DNA from: Qipengyuania pacifica
GTDB taxonomy: Bacteria; Pseudomonadota; Alphaproteobacteria; Sphingomonadales; Sphingomonadaceae
DNA length: 64,000 nucleotides
Reading direction: 5' to 3'
NCBI RefSeq assembly: GCF_019857205.1
Contig: NZ_JAHWXO010000002.1
Location: 310,001 to 374,000, forward strand
The notes beneath the pieces are model-generated. The model saw nothing but the letters and a program-made list of their open reading frames with translations, did no database searches and was not told the DNA's origin. A program made the position numbers and the translations under genes. Positions 35,744 to 44,319 of this stretch are shown here, one piece after another (within the stretch, counting starts at the first letter, position 1; every line of letters begins with the position of its first letter).

Positions 35744-35775
35744 AACTATTCCTTGCTACTAAGAGGATAGTTTGG
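35741..35775 (+). repeat. Hairpin that begins at the CCA end of tRNA-Leu
   Basis: CCAAACTAT-T-CC faces GG-ATAGTTTGG: 11 pairs with one bulged T and a 12-base loop. The first three bases are the tRNA's encoded CCA. No T-tract follows, so read-through into the transporter gene is possible. It may mark the 3' trailer for processing. Confidence 0.65.
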
Positions 35776-35790
35776 AAGGCAGGTTATTGG

Positions 35791-37590
35791 ATGATCGGGG
35801 TTCCTTCCTACCACGCAATTGCTGCAATGGCCGTGACGACCGCGATGTTCGTGGCGTTCGCGCGTGGCCGGATGTCGGTCGAGATCATCTCTTTGCTCAC
35901 GATCGCGGTAATCGCGGTTGGACTGTATTTCTTTCCTCTACCTGACACGCAACCTATCGATGGTCTCGGCTTGGCATTTTCCGGCTTCGGCCATTACGCT
36001 CTGATTACCATCTGTGCGCTCATGATCATGGGCAGAGGGCTGGTTGTTACCGGCGCTCTCGAACCGGCCGCCAGATTTCTGGAGCGGCTGTTCAAGGTCA
36101 ATCTACAGCTCGGCCTGCTGTTCTCGCTCGTAGTCACATTCCTGCTGTCGATGGGCATCAATAACACTCCTGTGCTTGTGCTCTTGATGCCGATCTTCGT
36201 TCACCTCGCCATGCGTGGTGCGATGGCTGCGTCGAAAACGCTCATCCCGCTCAATGCAGCATCGCTTATAGGCGGAATGGCGACGACGATCGGTACATCG
36301 ACCAACATCCTGGTCGTATCAATCGCGGTGGATCTCGGCATGCCGGAAATGGGTGTCTTCCATTTCACCCCGATCGTGCTGATCGCCGCTGTGGTTGCGC
36401 TGCCATTCATATGGATTGTTATGCCTCGCATGCTGGGCGACAACCGTATCGAGACGGTTCATGCCCAGCGCTTGTTCGAAGCCAGACTTCGTGTGACTGA
36501 AAATTCCGTGCTCAATGGCCGCGAGCTATCCGAACTGAGTACTCGCTTGCCGGCGGGGATCGAGTTCCACGACGTTCCAGTGGGCCTGCTTCGCCCCCAG
36601 CACCGCCTCCGCATGACCGGTACGCACGAAGCGATCGAAGAAGCGATGGCAACCTTGCGCGGAGATGCTGCGCCAAGCTGGGTGATCGATCGTATCCGCC
36701 GCAGGTCGGATGAAACCGGGACCGACATCGCCGTGGGCGAAATGATCGTCACGGCGGATTCGCGGCTCATCGGTCGGACGCTTCCGAGCTCGGGTATTGC
36801 CGATCTCTATGGAGTCGCGGTCATCGGCACTCATCGCCCTGATCGTCTGGTGGGTGAGAAGGAGCAGTTCTCAGAAGGCGGCGATCTTCGTTTTGCCGAA
36901 GGGGACGTGCTGCTGGTTATGGGGCTGGCCGACGACATGCAGCATTTCGCGCGGTCGGACAGTCTGCTCCAGCTCGAGGGGATGCGAGAACTGCCGCGTC
37001 GTTCGAAGGCAGTGCTCGCCGCGGGCATAATGGGTGGGTCGATCACGCTGGCGTCGATCGGGCTAGTTCCAATTGCCATTGCATCGCTCGCAGGCGCGAT
37101 ACTCATGTTTGTTACCGGCTGCGTGAAGTTCGATCGGGTGGGGCGCGGGCTATCAGGTAGCGTAATCGTTCTAGTGGCGGCCAGTATTGCTTTGGGCAGG
37201 ATCATTCTCGAGAGTGGTGCAGCCGACTGGATCGGCGGGGTCATGGCGGCGGGGCTCGATTACCTTTCCCCGGGCGCGGCGCTGGCCGCCATTATGCTGG
37301 CCATGACGTTCCTGACCAATTTTGCGTCGAATGCCACGGCGGCCACCGTGGGCACTCCAATAGCTTTTGCTATCGCCAGCAAGCTGGATCTTCCGCCCGA
37401 GCCCTTGGTGCTGGCTGTGCTGTTCGGGTGCAATTTGTGTTATGCGACGCCTATCGCTTATCAGACCAATATGTTGATCATGGCCGAGGGATCTTATGAA
37501 TTCAGAGATTACGTGCGCACGGGAGTGCCGCTCGTCCTGATCATGGTTACCGTATTGTCGCTCGCGCTTGTCGTGACCTACGGCTTGTAG
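35791..37590 (+). CDS. SLC13/DASS-type permease with TrkA-C domains
   Basis: A 599-residue inner-membrane transporter of the divalent-anion:sodium symporter group. N-terminal membrane half (about 1-215, with the conserved GINNTPVLVLLMP and GTSTNILVVS), then two soluble TrkA-C regulatory domains (about 225-290 and 310-395), then the C-terminal membrane half (FLTNFASNATAATVGTPIAFAIA). Such SNT/SST repeats (here NNT and SNAT) bind Na+ and substrate. Likely substrates are sulfate, dicarboxylates or related anions. A GGAAGGCAGG ribosome site precedes ATG 35791. Confidence 0.88.
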   Translation: MIGVPSYHAIAAMAVTTAMFVAFARGRMSVEIISLLTIAVIAVGLYFFPLPDTQPIDGLGLAFSGFGHYALITICALMIMGRGLVVTGALEPAARFLERLFKVNLQLGLLFSLVVTFLLSMGINNTPVLVLLMPIFVHLAMRGAMAASKTLIPLNAASLIGGMATTIGTSTNILVVSIAVDLGMPEMGVFHFTPIVLIAAVVALPFIWIVMPRMLGDNRIETVHAQRLFEARLRVTENSVLNGRELSELSTRLPAGIEFHDVPVGLLRPQHRLRMTGTHEAIEEAMATLRGDAAPSWVIDRIRRRSDETGTDIAVGEMIVTADSRLIGRTLPSSGIADLYGVAVIGTHRPDRLVGEKEQFSEGGDLRFAEGDVLLVMGLADDMQHFARSDSLLQLEGMRELPRRSKAVLAAGIMGGSITLASIGLVPIAIASLAGAILMFVTGCVKFDRVGRGLSGSVIVLVAASIALGRIILESGAADWIGGVMAAGLDYLSPGAALAAIMLAMTFLTNFASNATAATVGTPIAFAIASKLDLPPEPLVLAVLFGCNLCYATPIAYQTNMLIMAEGSYEFRDYVRTGVPLVLIMVTVLSLALVVTYGL

Positions 37591-37694
37591 AGCGCCGCTT
37601 ACCGTTCGTCTTCGGTAATGGTCACTGGACCGGATTCATTGGACTTCAGCCCGCGAAACGCTCGCGAGCAAATCGATTGGGGAGAATAAAGGGT

Positions 37695-39026
37695 ATGTCG
37701 AAATCAATTTCCACCGGCCTTGCTGCAATTGCAGTGATGCTCGCTTCACCAGTGAGCGCAAACGATTTGAGAGCAGATCTTGAAGGCGACATGCCCGAAC
37801 TGATGGAGCTTTACCGAGATCTTCACGCCAACCCGGAATTGAGCTTCGAAGAGCATGAAACAGCGGCCAAGCTGGCCAAGCGTATGCGCGCACTGGGTTT
37901 CGAGGTTACAGAGAACGTCGGGAAAACGGGTGTCGTATCGGTAATGAAGAACGGCGAAGGCCCGACAGTCCTCTTGCGCGCAGATATGGATGGTCTTCCC
38001 GTGGTCGAACAGACGGGTCTGCCGTTTGCTTCCAAAGTAACCGCTACTCCGGCAAGTGGAGTGACCACTGGGGTGATGCATGCTTGTGGGCATGACACGC
38101 ACATGGCGGGTTTTATCGGCGCTGCGCAGCTTCTGGTGAAGCATAAGGACGAGTGGCAGGGTACTCTCGTCATGGTCTTGCAGCCAGCCGAAGAGATCGG
38201 ACTTGGTGCGCTCGCGATGATCGAAGACGGCCTGTACACGCGCTTTCCGAAACCTGATTATGCGCTGGCATTCCACGATGCCGCAGCACCCGCCCCTGCC
38301 GGCACGATCGGTTATACTCCCGGTTACGCCCTGGCCAATGTCGATAGTGTCGACATTGACGTTAAGGGCGTCGGGGGGCACGGCGCCTATCCGCATACAA
38401 CGAAGGATCCGATTGTGCTGGCCAGCGCGATTGTCATGAAGTTGCAGACTGTGGTCAGCCGTGACTCTTCGCCGCTGGATCCGGCCGTGATCACGGTCGG
38501 AAGCTTCCATTCGGGCGCGAAGCACAACATCATAAGTGACGAAGCCAAATTGCAACTGACCGTGCGCAGTTATTCCGATGAAAGCCGTCAGTTGTTGCTG
38601 GACGGCATCCGCCGGGTCGCGCGAGGGGAGGCTATTGCAGCCGGTTTGCCTGAGGAACTGATGCCGGAAGTGACCGTGGAAGATCCCTACACCCCCTCCA
38701 CTTTCAACGATCCCGAGTTCACTGCCGAAGTTGCAAGCACGTTCAAACAAAGGTTCGGCGAAGACCGCGTGATGGAATGGCCCGCCGTCATGGGAGGCGA
38801 AGATTTCAGCCAGTTTCGGCGCGCTGCCCCGGAAGATGTCGATTCGATGATCTTCTGGATTAGCGGAACGACCCAGCCGATGCTCGATGCGCTGGAGAGC
38901 GAGGGAAAACCGCTTCCTTCCTTGCATTCGCCGTTCTGGGCCCCTGACGCTGAGAAAGTGATCGAAACGGGGGCCGAGGCCTTGGCCAGCGCCGCCATCG
39001 AACTGATGCCGCGCGCAGGCGCCTGA
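37695..39026 (+). CDS. Secreted M20-family amidohydrolase
   Basis: A zinc peptidase/aminoacylase-type hydrolase of 443 residues with a signal peptide (GLAAIAVMLASPVSA), so periplasmic or exported. Metal motifs: the ADMDGLPV loop near 97, HACGHDTHMAGFIGAAQLL near 131-149, and the GGEDFSQF motif near 362. The lid domain has GVGGHGAYPHTTKDPI. The family (M20D, IAA-amino-acid/hippurate hydrolases) splits N-acyl amino acids. The ATG at 37695 follows GGGGAG...AAAGGG; a TTG at 37677 is less likely. Confidence 0.9.
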   Translation: MSKSISTGLAAIAVMLASPVSANDLRADLEGDMPELMELYRDLHANPELSFEEHETAAKLAKRMRALGFEVTENVGKTGVVSVMKNGEGPTVLLRADMDGLPVVEQTGLPFASKVTATPASGVTTGVMHACGHDTHMAGFIGAAQLLVKHKDEWQGTLVMVLQPAEEIGLGALAMIEDGLYTRFPKPDYALAFHDAAAPAPAGTIGYTPGYALANVDSVDIDVKGVGGHGAYPHTTKDPIVLASAIVMKLQTVVSRDSSPLDPAVITVGSFHSGAKHNIISDEAKLQLTVRSYSDESRQLLLDGIRRVARGEAIAAGLPEELMPEVTVEDPYTPSTFNDPEFTAEVASTFKQRFGEDRVMEWPAVMGGEDFSQFRRAAPEDVDSMIFWISGTTQPMLDALESEGKPLPSLHSPFWAPDAEKVIETGAEALASAAIELMPRAGA

Positions 39027-39035
39027 TTTACCCAA

Positions 39036-39073
39036 AAGTGTGGCCGCCGGAGCGTTGGGGCGCTCCGACGGCC
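39036..39073 (-). terminator. Terminator after the aceA transcript
   Basis: On the minus strand a long stem (GGCCG-T-CGGAGCG with CGCTCCG-G-CGGCC, 12 pairs and one mismatch, 5-base loop) is followed by ACACTTTTGG. The plus strand lacks a T-run, so it serves mainly the minus-strand genes but may also stop the M20 gene. Confidence 0.7.
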
Positions 39074-39107
39074 GTATTCTCCTCCCCAGGAGAAAGCGTG
39101 TCAGTCT

Positions 39108-39299
39108 TTAGCCGTCTGAAGGAACATAGGTCCCCAGCCGGTGATGCAGGGCGTTGATCTTCGCCAATTCTTCCCGGTCTTCAGTCTGGCGGGCGTAATG
39201 CGTCAGGGCAGTACGCAGAAGGCGAAAGTCTGCGGTGGAGAACAGCGCGCGGGCGCGGCCGGGCTCGGTCTTGGGAGTGTCGTCTGTCATGGTCGTCAT
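39108..39299 (-). CDS. Small hypothetical protein downstream of isocitrate lyase
   Basis: 63 residues: a charged N-terminus (MTTMTDDTPKTEPGRAR) and a helical rest (ALFSTADFRLLRTALTHYARQ, REELAKINALHHRLGTY). It lies 11 bp after aceA on the same strand and before the shared terminator, so it is co-transcribed. The codon use fits coding DNA and a ribosome site (GAGAGAGGATG) precedes the start. I do not know its function; a modifier of isocitrate lyase or an orphan are both possible. Confidence 0.65.
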   Translation of the reverse strand: MTTMTDDTPKTEPGRARALFSTADFRLLRTALTHYARQTEDREELAKINALHHRLGTYVPSDG

Positions 39300-39310
39300 C
39301 CTCTCTCTCC

Positions 39311-40966
39311 TTACGCTGCAGCGAACTGGTTCATTGTGTTGTCTTCGCCGCCAGCCTTGAGGGCTGCTTCACCGGCAAAGTACTCCTTGTGATCGTCCCC
39401 GATGTCAGAGCCGGCCATGTTCTGGTGTTTCACACAAGCGATGCCCTGGCGGATCTCCTCACGTTGCACGTTCTTGACGTAACCGAGCATGGCCTGTTCA
39501 CCGAAGTATTCGCGAGCGAGGTTATCAGTGCTGAGAGCCGCTGTGTGATAGGTCGGCAGTGTGATGAGGTGGTGGAAAATACCCGCACGCTTCGCGGCAT
39601 CTGCCTGGAAGGTGCGAATCTTCTCATCAGCTTCAGCCGCAAGCTCGGTGCCGTCGTAATCTACACTCATCAGTTTGGCGCGATCGAACGCCGAAACGTC
39701 CTTTCCTGCTTCTGCCCACGCATCGTAGACCTGCTGACGGAAGTTCAGTGTCCAATTGAAGCTGGGTGAATTGTTGTAAACCAGCTTGGCGTTAGGAACG
39801 ACCTCGCGCACACGATCCACCATACCGGCAATCTGCTCGACATGCGGTTTTTCCGTTTCGATCCATAACAGGTCGGCCCCGTTCTGAAGCGCCGTGATGC
39901 AATCGAGCACGCAGCGATCCTCACCCGTGCCGGACCGGAATTGATACAGGTTCGAGGGCAGGCGTTTGGGCGCCAATAGCTTGCCGTCGCGGCTGATGAA
40001 GACCTGGCCATTGGTAATGCTTGCCGGATCGACCTCGTCGCAATCGAGAAAGCTGTTGTACTGATCGCCAATGTCGCCGGGTTCGGTCGAATAGGCGATT
40101 TGCTTAGTCAGGCCGGCGCCGAGGCTGTCCGTACGGGCGACAATGATGCCATCGGGAACTCCGAGTTCCAGAAATGCGTAGCGAATGGCGCGGATTTTCT
40201 GGAGGAAATCCTCGTGTGGCACAGTGACCTTGCCATCCTGATGGCCACACTGTTTTTCATCCGAAACCTGATTTTCGATCTGGAGAGCGCAGGCACCGGC
40301 CTCGATCATCTTCTTCGCAAGAAGGTAGGTTGCCTCGGCATTGCCGAAACCAGCGTCGATATCGGCGATGATCGGGACGATATGCGTCTGATGGTCGTCG
40401 ATCGCTTTCAGAAGGCGATGGGTGTTGACCGCATCTCCTGCTTCCTTCGCCGCGTCGAGTTCGCGGAACAGACCGCCGAGTTCGCGTGCATCCGCCTGTT
40501 TCAAGAAGGTGTAGAGTTCTTCAATCAGCGCAGGGACGCTGGTCTTCTCGTGCATCGATTGATCTGGAAGCGGCCCGAATTCGCTACGCAGCGCGGCGAC
40601 CATCCATCCGGAAAGGTAGAGGTAACGGCGTTTGGTGCTGCCGAAGTGCTTTTTGATCGAAATCATCTTCTGCTGAGCGATGAAGCCGTGCCACGTGCCG
40701 AGCGACTGCGTGTAGTTCGCAGGATCCCGATCATACGCATCCATGTCTTCGCGCATGATCCGCGCAGTGTAGCGCGCAATGTCGAGCCCGGTACGGAAAC
40801 GGTTTTGAACGATCATGCGCGCAGCGCTTTGAGCATCGATCGCACCCCATGGCGCACCGTTTGCTGCAATGGTTTCGTTCATTTCATTGATCCGGGCCGA
40901 GTAGGTCACGGGAGTGCTCCTTGTCGCTATAGGCTTGATCGCCTTTCGATGCTTCTGACTGGCCAT
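39311..40966 (-). CDS. aceA: Isocitrate lyase (large type)
   Basis: Splits isocitrate to glyoxylate and succinate, the first step of the glyoxylate shunt (EC 4.1.3.1). 551 residues, the larger AceA class found in many pseudomonads and sphingomonads. The catalytic loop DEKQCGHQDGKVTVPHEDF (Cys near 241) and the upstream DIDAGFGNAEATY are diagnostic. The first ATG is 40966; ATG 40882 (MNETIAANG) is another candidate. No malate synthase is in the window. A divergent XRE regulator starts 50-90 bp away, probably controlling this gene. Confidence 0.95.
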   Translation of the reverse strand: MASQKHRKAIKPIATRSTPVTYSARINEMNETIAANGAPWGAIDAQSAARMIVQNRFRTGLDIARYTARIMREDMDAYDRDPANYTQSLGTWHGFIAQQKMISIKKHFGSTKRRYLYLSGWMVAALRSEFGPLPDQSMHEKTSVPALIEELYTFLKQADARELGGLFRELDAAKEAGDAVNTHRLLKAIDDHQTHIVPIIADIDAGFGNAEATYLLAKKMIEAGACALQIENQVSDEKQCGHQDGKVTVPHEDFLQKIRAIRYAFLELGVPDGIIVARTDSLGAGLTKQIAYSTEPGDIGDQYNSFLDCDEVDPASITNGQVFISRDGKLLAPKRLPSNLYQFRSGTGEDRCVLDCITALQNGADLLWIETEKPHVEQIAGMVDRVREVVPNAKLVYNNSPSFNWTLNFRQQVYDAWAEAGKDVSAFDRAKLMSVDYDGTELAAEADEKIRTFQADAAKRAGIFHHLITLPTYHTAALSTDNLAREYFGEQAMLGYVKNVQREEIRQGIACVKHQNMAGSDIGDDHKEYFAGEAALKAGGEDNTMNQFAAA

Positions 40967-40985
40967 AGCGGCGAACGATAGGGAA

Positions 40986-41047
40986 ATTTACAGAATAACT
41001 TGTCATATCGTCCCGTTGATCGCTAATCTGCATGTAAATATGTCAAG
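40986..41047. promoter_or_regulatory. Two interleaved inverted-repeat pairs in the aceA/regulator intergenic region
   Basis: Pair 1: ATTTACA (40986-40992) and TGTAAAT (41033-41039). Pair 2: CTTGTCATAT (40999-41008) and ATATGTCAAG (41038-41047), one mismatch. They cross rather than nest, as expected for two adjacent protein sites. They cover the gap between the divergent genes and reach the early start codons of the regulator. Confidence 0.45.
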
Positions 41048-41057
41048 AAAGTTACAG

Positions 41058-42446
41058 ATGGTTGAAGCAGCACTTTTCGCCGGTCCCGCCCTTCGTAGGC
41101 TTCGTAAGCGGGAAAGCCTGACCCAAGCCGCAGCCGCCGCGCGCCTGGGCATTTCCCCTAGTTACCTGAACTTGATCGAGCGCAACCAGCGCCCGATCAG
41201 CGCGCGCGTTATGGTGCAACTGGTCGAGCAATTCGACTTCGACCCAAGGTCACTTCGCGAAGATGAAGCTATTGGCGGAATAGAAGGACTGGCTCGGCGC
41301 CTTGCCGATGAACGTTTCGCCGATTTGGGAATAGACCGGGAAGAGGCGCATGAATTCCTCGCCTCGGCCCCTCAAGTCGCTGCCGCTTTTGCTCGCCTGT
41401 ACGACAGCGCAGGACCGATCGGATCAGTAGCAAACGACCCTTTGGGAGCATCGCGACGCGAGGTGGAGCGGTGGCGCAATCATTTTGCAGATCTGGATAC
41501 GGCGGCAGAGGAACTGGCGGATGAACTGCGCTTGTCGCGAGGGGATATCGGCGTAGCTCTCACCGAACGTTTACGCGAGCGCCATCAGCTTTCTGTCAGG
41601 ATCCTCCCCCGCGATGTGATGCCCGACAGTCTCCGCCGCCTCGATCTCCACGCACGGCAGGTTCAGCTGTCGGAAATGCTGAGTATTCCTTCGCGTAATT
41701 TTCAGCTCGCTCTGCAAATCGCCAATCTTGAATTTGCCGATTTGGTCGACTCGGTTGCCAAGGGTGCCAAGTTTGAAGAGGAAACCGCGCGAGCGTTGTT
41801 CGCGCGCCATCTCAACGGGTACTTCGCCGCAGCTTTGCTGATGCCCTACAGTCGGTTCCTGCGCGCTTGCGAGGCGACCGGATATGATCTTACTCTTCTT
41901 GAAAGGCGCTTTGGCGTCAGCTTCGAACAGCTCGCCCATCGGCTGACCACACTTCAGCGGGTTGGGCAACGTGGCCTGCCGTTTTTCATGGTGCGGCTCG
42001 ACCGGGCTGGACAGTTTTCCAAGACCTTTGCGGGAGCCAGTACTGCGCGCTTCATTGATTCTGCCGTAAGCTGCCCGCTGTGGCATGCGCACCGGGCTTT
42101 CAATCGTGCGGGCGAATTGCAAGTCCAGCTGGTGGCTCCCGACAATACCGGTGACCGGGATGGTGGCTGGCTGACCATGGCCCGAACGGTCGAGGGAAGC
42201 GGATCGCCCGGCGATGCACAGTTTGTCATTGCGATCGGGGTGGAAGCTGTATTGGCCGAAGACTTGGCGCAAGCTCGCGGAGTTCCGCTGCGGTCCGATA
42301 ATGCACAGCCCATCGGCCCAGGTTGCGCTGCATGCCATCGCATCCGCTGCACTCAGCGCTCGCTTCCTCCCGTTGGGCGCAAGCTTATCTTCGATAGATC
42401 GAGGCGAGGTATCACACCCTTCGAACTTGAAGACGTTAACCAATAA
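41058..42446 (+). CDS. Short-chain fatty-acyl XRE-family transcriptional regulator
   Basis: A DNA-binding regulator related to RamB/PrpC-type ScfR proteins that control acetate or propionate metabolism. 462 residues from ATG 41058. HTH_3 domain at the N-terminus (LRRLRKRESLTQAAAAARLGISPSYLNLIERNQRP), a central DUF955-like region with degenerate zinc motif (EETARALFARHLNGYFAAALLMPY), and a C-terminal cysteine-rich ScfR domain (GCAACHRIRCTQR). ATG 41040 and TTG 41016 are other starts; 41058 leaves the palindromic site outside the gene. Divergent placement next to aceA supports it as the aceA regulator. Confidence 0.87.
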   Translation: MVEAALFAGPALRRLRKRESLTQAAAAARLGISPSYLNLIERNQRPISARVMVQLVEQFDFDPRSLREDEAIGGIEGLARRLADERFADLGIDREEAHEFLASAPQVAAAFARLYDSAGPIGSVANDPLGASRREVERWRNHFADLDTAAEELADELRLSRGDIGVALTERLRERHQLSVRILPRDVMPDSLRRLDLHARQVQLSEMLSIPSRNFQLALQIANLEFADLVDSVAKGAKFEEETARALFARHLNGYFAAALLMPYSRFLRACEATGYDLTLLERRFGVSFEQLAHRLTTLQRVGQRGLPFFMVRLDRAGQFSKTFAGASTARFIDSAVSCPLWHAHRAFNRAGELQVQLVAPDNTGDRDGGWLTMARTVEGSGSPGDAQFVIAIGVEAVLAEDLAQARGVPLRSDNAQPIGPGCAACHRIRCTQRSLPPVGRKLIFDRSRRGITPFELEDVNQ

Positions 42447-42515
42447 TCGGTCGCCTCGGCGGAACTCAGGCCCGAGAGGGCGCGTTTTCGGTGCATAGAT
42501 AGATCTCAGGGAAAT

Positions 42516-42815
42516 ATGGCTATGACCGAAGAACGCATTACGGAAACCACCGATTCAGCCGGCAATACCCATACCACGCATACAGTTGTATCCGACGGTG
42601 CCAATCGCAGCGGCGGCACGAATTGGGCCATTATCCTGTTGGTGCTAGTCGTGGCGATCGTCGGCATTTTCTTCCTGTCGCAAATGAATAACGCCGAGGT
42701 CGCAAAGGACAATGCGATTGCCGGTGCTGCCGATCAGGTCGGTAACGCCGCTGGGCAAGTGGGGGAAGCTGCGCAAAATGCCGGAAATGCGGTTGAGGAC
42801 GCGGTGGCCAACTGA
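42516..42815 (+). CDS. Small membrane protein, hypothetical
   Basis: 99 residues: a Thr/His-rich hydrophilic N-terminus, one strong membrane helix (NWAIILLVLVVAIVGIFFLSQ, about 40-60), then an Ala/Gly/Asn-rich repeat-like tail (AADQVGNAAGQVGEAAQNAGNAVEDAV) with an amphipathic heptad feel. A CAGGGAA ribosome site precedes the ATG. Such one-helix Ala/Gln-tail proteins occur widely in sphingomonads without known function. It stands alone between the regulator and the sugar transferase. Confidence 0.65.
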   Translation: MAMTEERITETTDSAGNTHTTHTVVSDGANRSGGTNWAIILLVLVVAIVGIFFLSQMNNAEVAKDNAIAGAADQVGNAAGQVGEAAQNAGNAVEDAVAN

Positions 42816-42933
42816 AGCCATTTCAGTGTGCTTGAAAGTGTAACGCTTATTGCCAGTGTAAAATTTACCGACGGTTCACTCTATGTTTGCTAGTCAGGAA
42901 TTCCGACACTAGCCAATTGCGAGCCGGCCCCGG

Positions 42934-44319
42934 ATGATCCGCCTGTTCAAACACTACATTTCATACAATGTGGTGTTGCTATCAGTAATAGATCTGGTTC
43001 TGCTCTTCATAGCAGGCGAAGGTGCATGGCGGCTGCGCGTAACGCAGATATCTGTCGACGCCGGGCCGTTCGCAGAGCGCATTCCGGAACTGGTCGGCTT
43101 TGCCGGCGTGGTATGGCTGGCCATGATTGCGGTCGGAACCTACGGCCCGGAAGCGCTCCGCTCCATCCGCTTTGCCACTGCACGTTTGCTAGTCGCCGTC
43201 AGCCTTGGCGTGCTCGCGATCGCATTGATGAACTTCGTTCTGCCAGGGTCGGCACTTTGGCGCTCGGTCCTGTTGTATGCCATGGGCATCGCTATCCTGC
43301 TGCTCGTTGCCAATCGCATATTGGCTGGCCGCATGTTGGGTGCCGACGCTTTCCGTCGAACGATCCTCGTGCTGGGTTCGGGCAAGCGAGCGGAACGGCT
43401 GCTGCGCCTCTCGCAGAGGCAGGACAGCGGGTTTGCCGTTGGTGCATTCGTGGCAATGGGCGATAGCGCCAGCACGATCGAAACCGCGGTCCCGCGTGAA
43501 TCCATATCCGATCTCGGAAAATTCATTCTTCGGGTCGGTGCGACCGAAGTAGTGCTCGCGCTGGAAGAGCGGCGCAATTCCCTGCCGCTCAAGGACTTGT
43601 TGCGGGTCAAGACCAACGGTGTCTACGTGAACGATTTCTCGAGCTTTCTCGAACGAGAACTGGGCCGCGTCGACCTGGACACGCTTAATCCAAGTTGGCT
43701 GATTTTCTCGGATGGATTCTCCGCTGGCCAGAGGCTTTCCAGCATTGGGAAGCGCTTTTTCGACATCGTCGTCAGCCTGATGATACTTACGATCGGCGTT
43801 CCCTTGATCGCTATCTTCTCCGTTCTGGTAAAACTTGAAACGAAGGGGCCTGCGTTTTTTCGGCAGACCCGTGTCGGTCTTTACGGCCAGAATTTCACAC
43901 TCGTTAAATTGCGTTCGATGCGTACCGATGCCGAAGCGGCAGGGGCGAAGTGGGCCGAGAAGGATGATCCACGCATAACCCGCATCGGACGTCTCATCCG
44001 CAAGGTTCGCATCGATGAACTGCCGCAGGTATGGAGTGTGCTCAAAGGGGAGATGAGCTTCGTCGGGCCTCGCCCCGAAGTGCCCGCATTCGTAAGCGAT
44101 CTCGAACGCGAGCTTCCCTATTACGCCGAACGACATGTTGTAAAACCTGGCATAACCGGGTGGGCGCAGATCAATTATCCTTACGGTGCAAGCATCGAAG
44201 ATGCGCGGCATAAGCTTGAATACGATCTCTACTACGCCAAGAACTACACGCCTTTTCTCGATCTCCTCATCCTCTTGCAGACAGCTCGTGTAATCCTGTG
44301 GCCGGATGGCGCCAGATGA
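42934..44319 (+). CDS. Undecaprenyl-phosphate sugar transferase (EpsB-type, exopolysaccharide)
   Basis: A polyprenyl-phosphate hexose-1-phosphate transferase starting an exopolysaccharide repeat unit. 461 residues: several N-terminal membrane helices (about 15-130), a CoA-binding-like middle domain (ILVLGSGKRAERLLRLS near 148), and the C-terminal bacterial sugar-transferase domain (KRFFDIVVSLMILTIGVPLI near 271; KLRSMRTDAE; FVGPRPEVP near 385). The family is the one typically encoded with PEP-CTERM/exosortase loci. The stop overlaps the prsK start (ATGA). Confidence 0.92.
   Translation: MIRLFKHYISYNVVLLSVIDLVLLFIAGEGAWRLRVTQISVDAGPFAERIPELVGFAGVVWLAMIAVGTYGPEALRSIRFATARLLVAVSLGVLAIALMNFVLPGSALWRSVLLYAMGIAILLLVANRILAGRMLGADAFRRTILVLGSGKRAERLLRLSQRQDSGFAVGAFVAMGDSASTIETAVPRESISDLGKFILRVGATEVVLALEERRNSLPLKDLLRVKTNGVYVNDFSSFLERELGRVDLDTLNPSWLIFSDGFSAGQRLSSIGKRFFDIVVSLMILTIGVPLIAIFSVLVKLETKGPAFFRQTRVGLYGQNFTLVKLRSMRTDAEAAGAKWAEKDDPRITRIGRLIRKVRIDELPQVWSVLKGEMSFVGPRPEVPAFVSDLERELPYYAERHVVKPGITGWAQINYPYGASIEDARHKLEYDLYYAKNYTPFLDLLILLQTARVILWPDGAR

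Noticed and set aside
37603..37622. Terminator after the DASS transporter gene
   Set aside because: TTACCG and CGGTAA form a 6-bp stem, but no T-tract follows and the loop is long; too weak to call.
37746..39035. A 429-codon minus-strand open frame
   Set aside because: Antisense to the M20 hydrolase gene, which has a signal peptide and all metal motifs.
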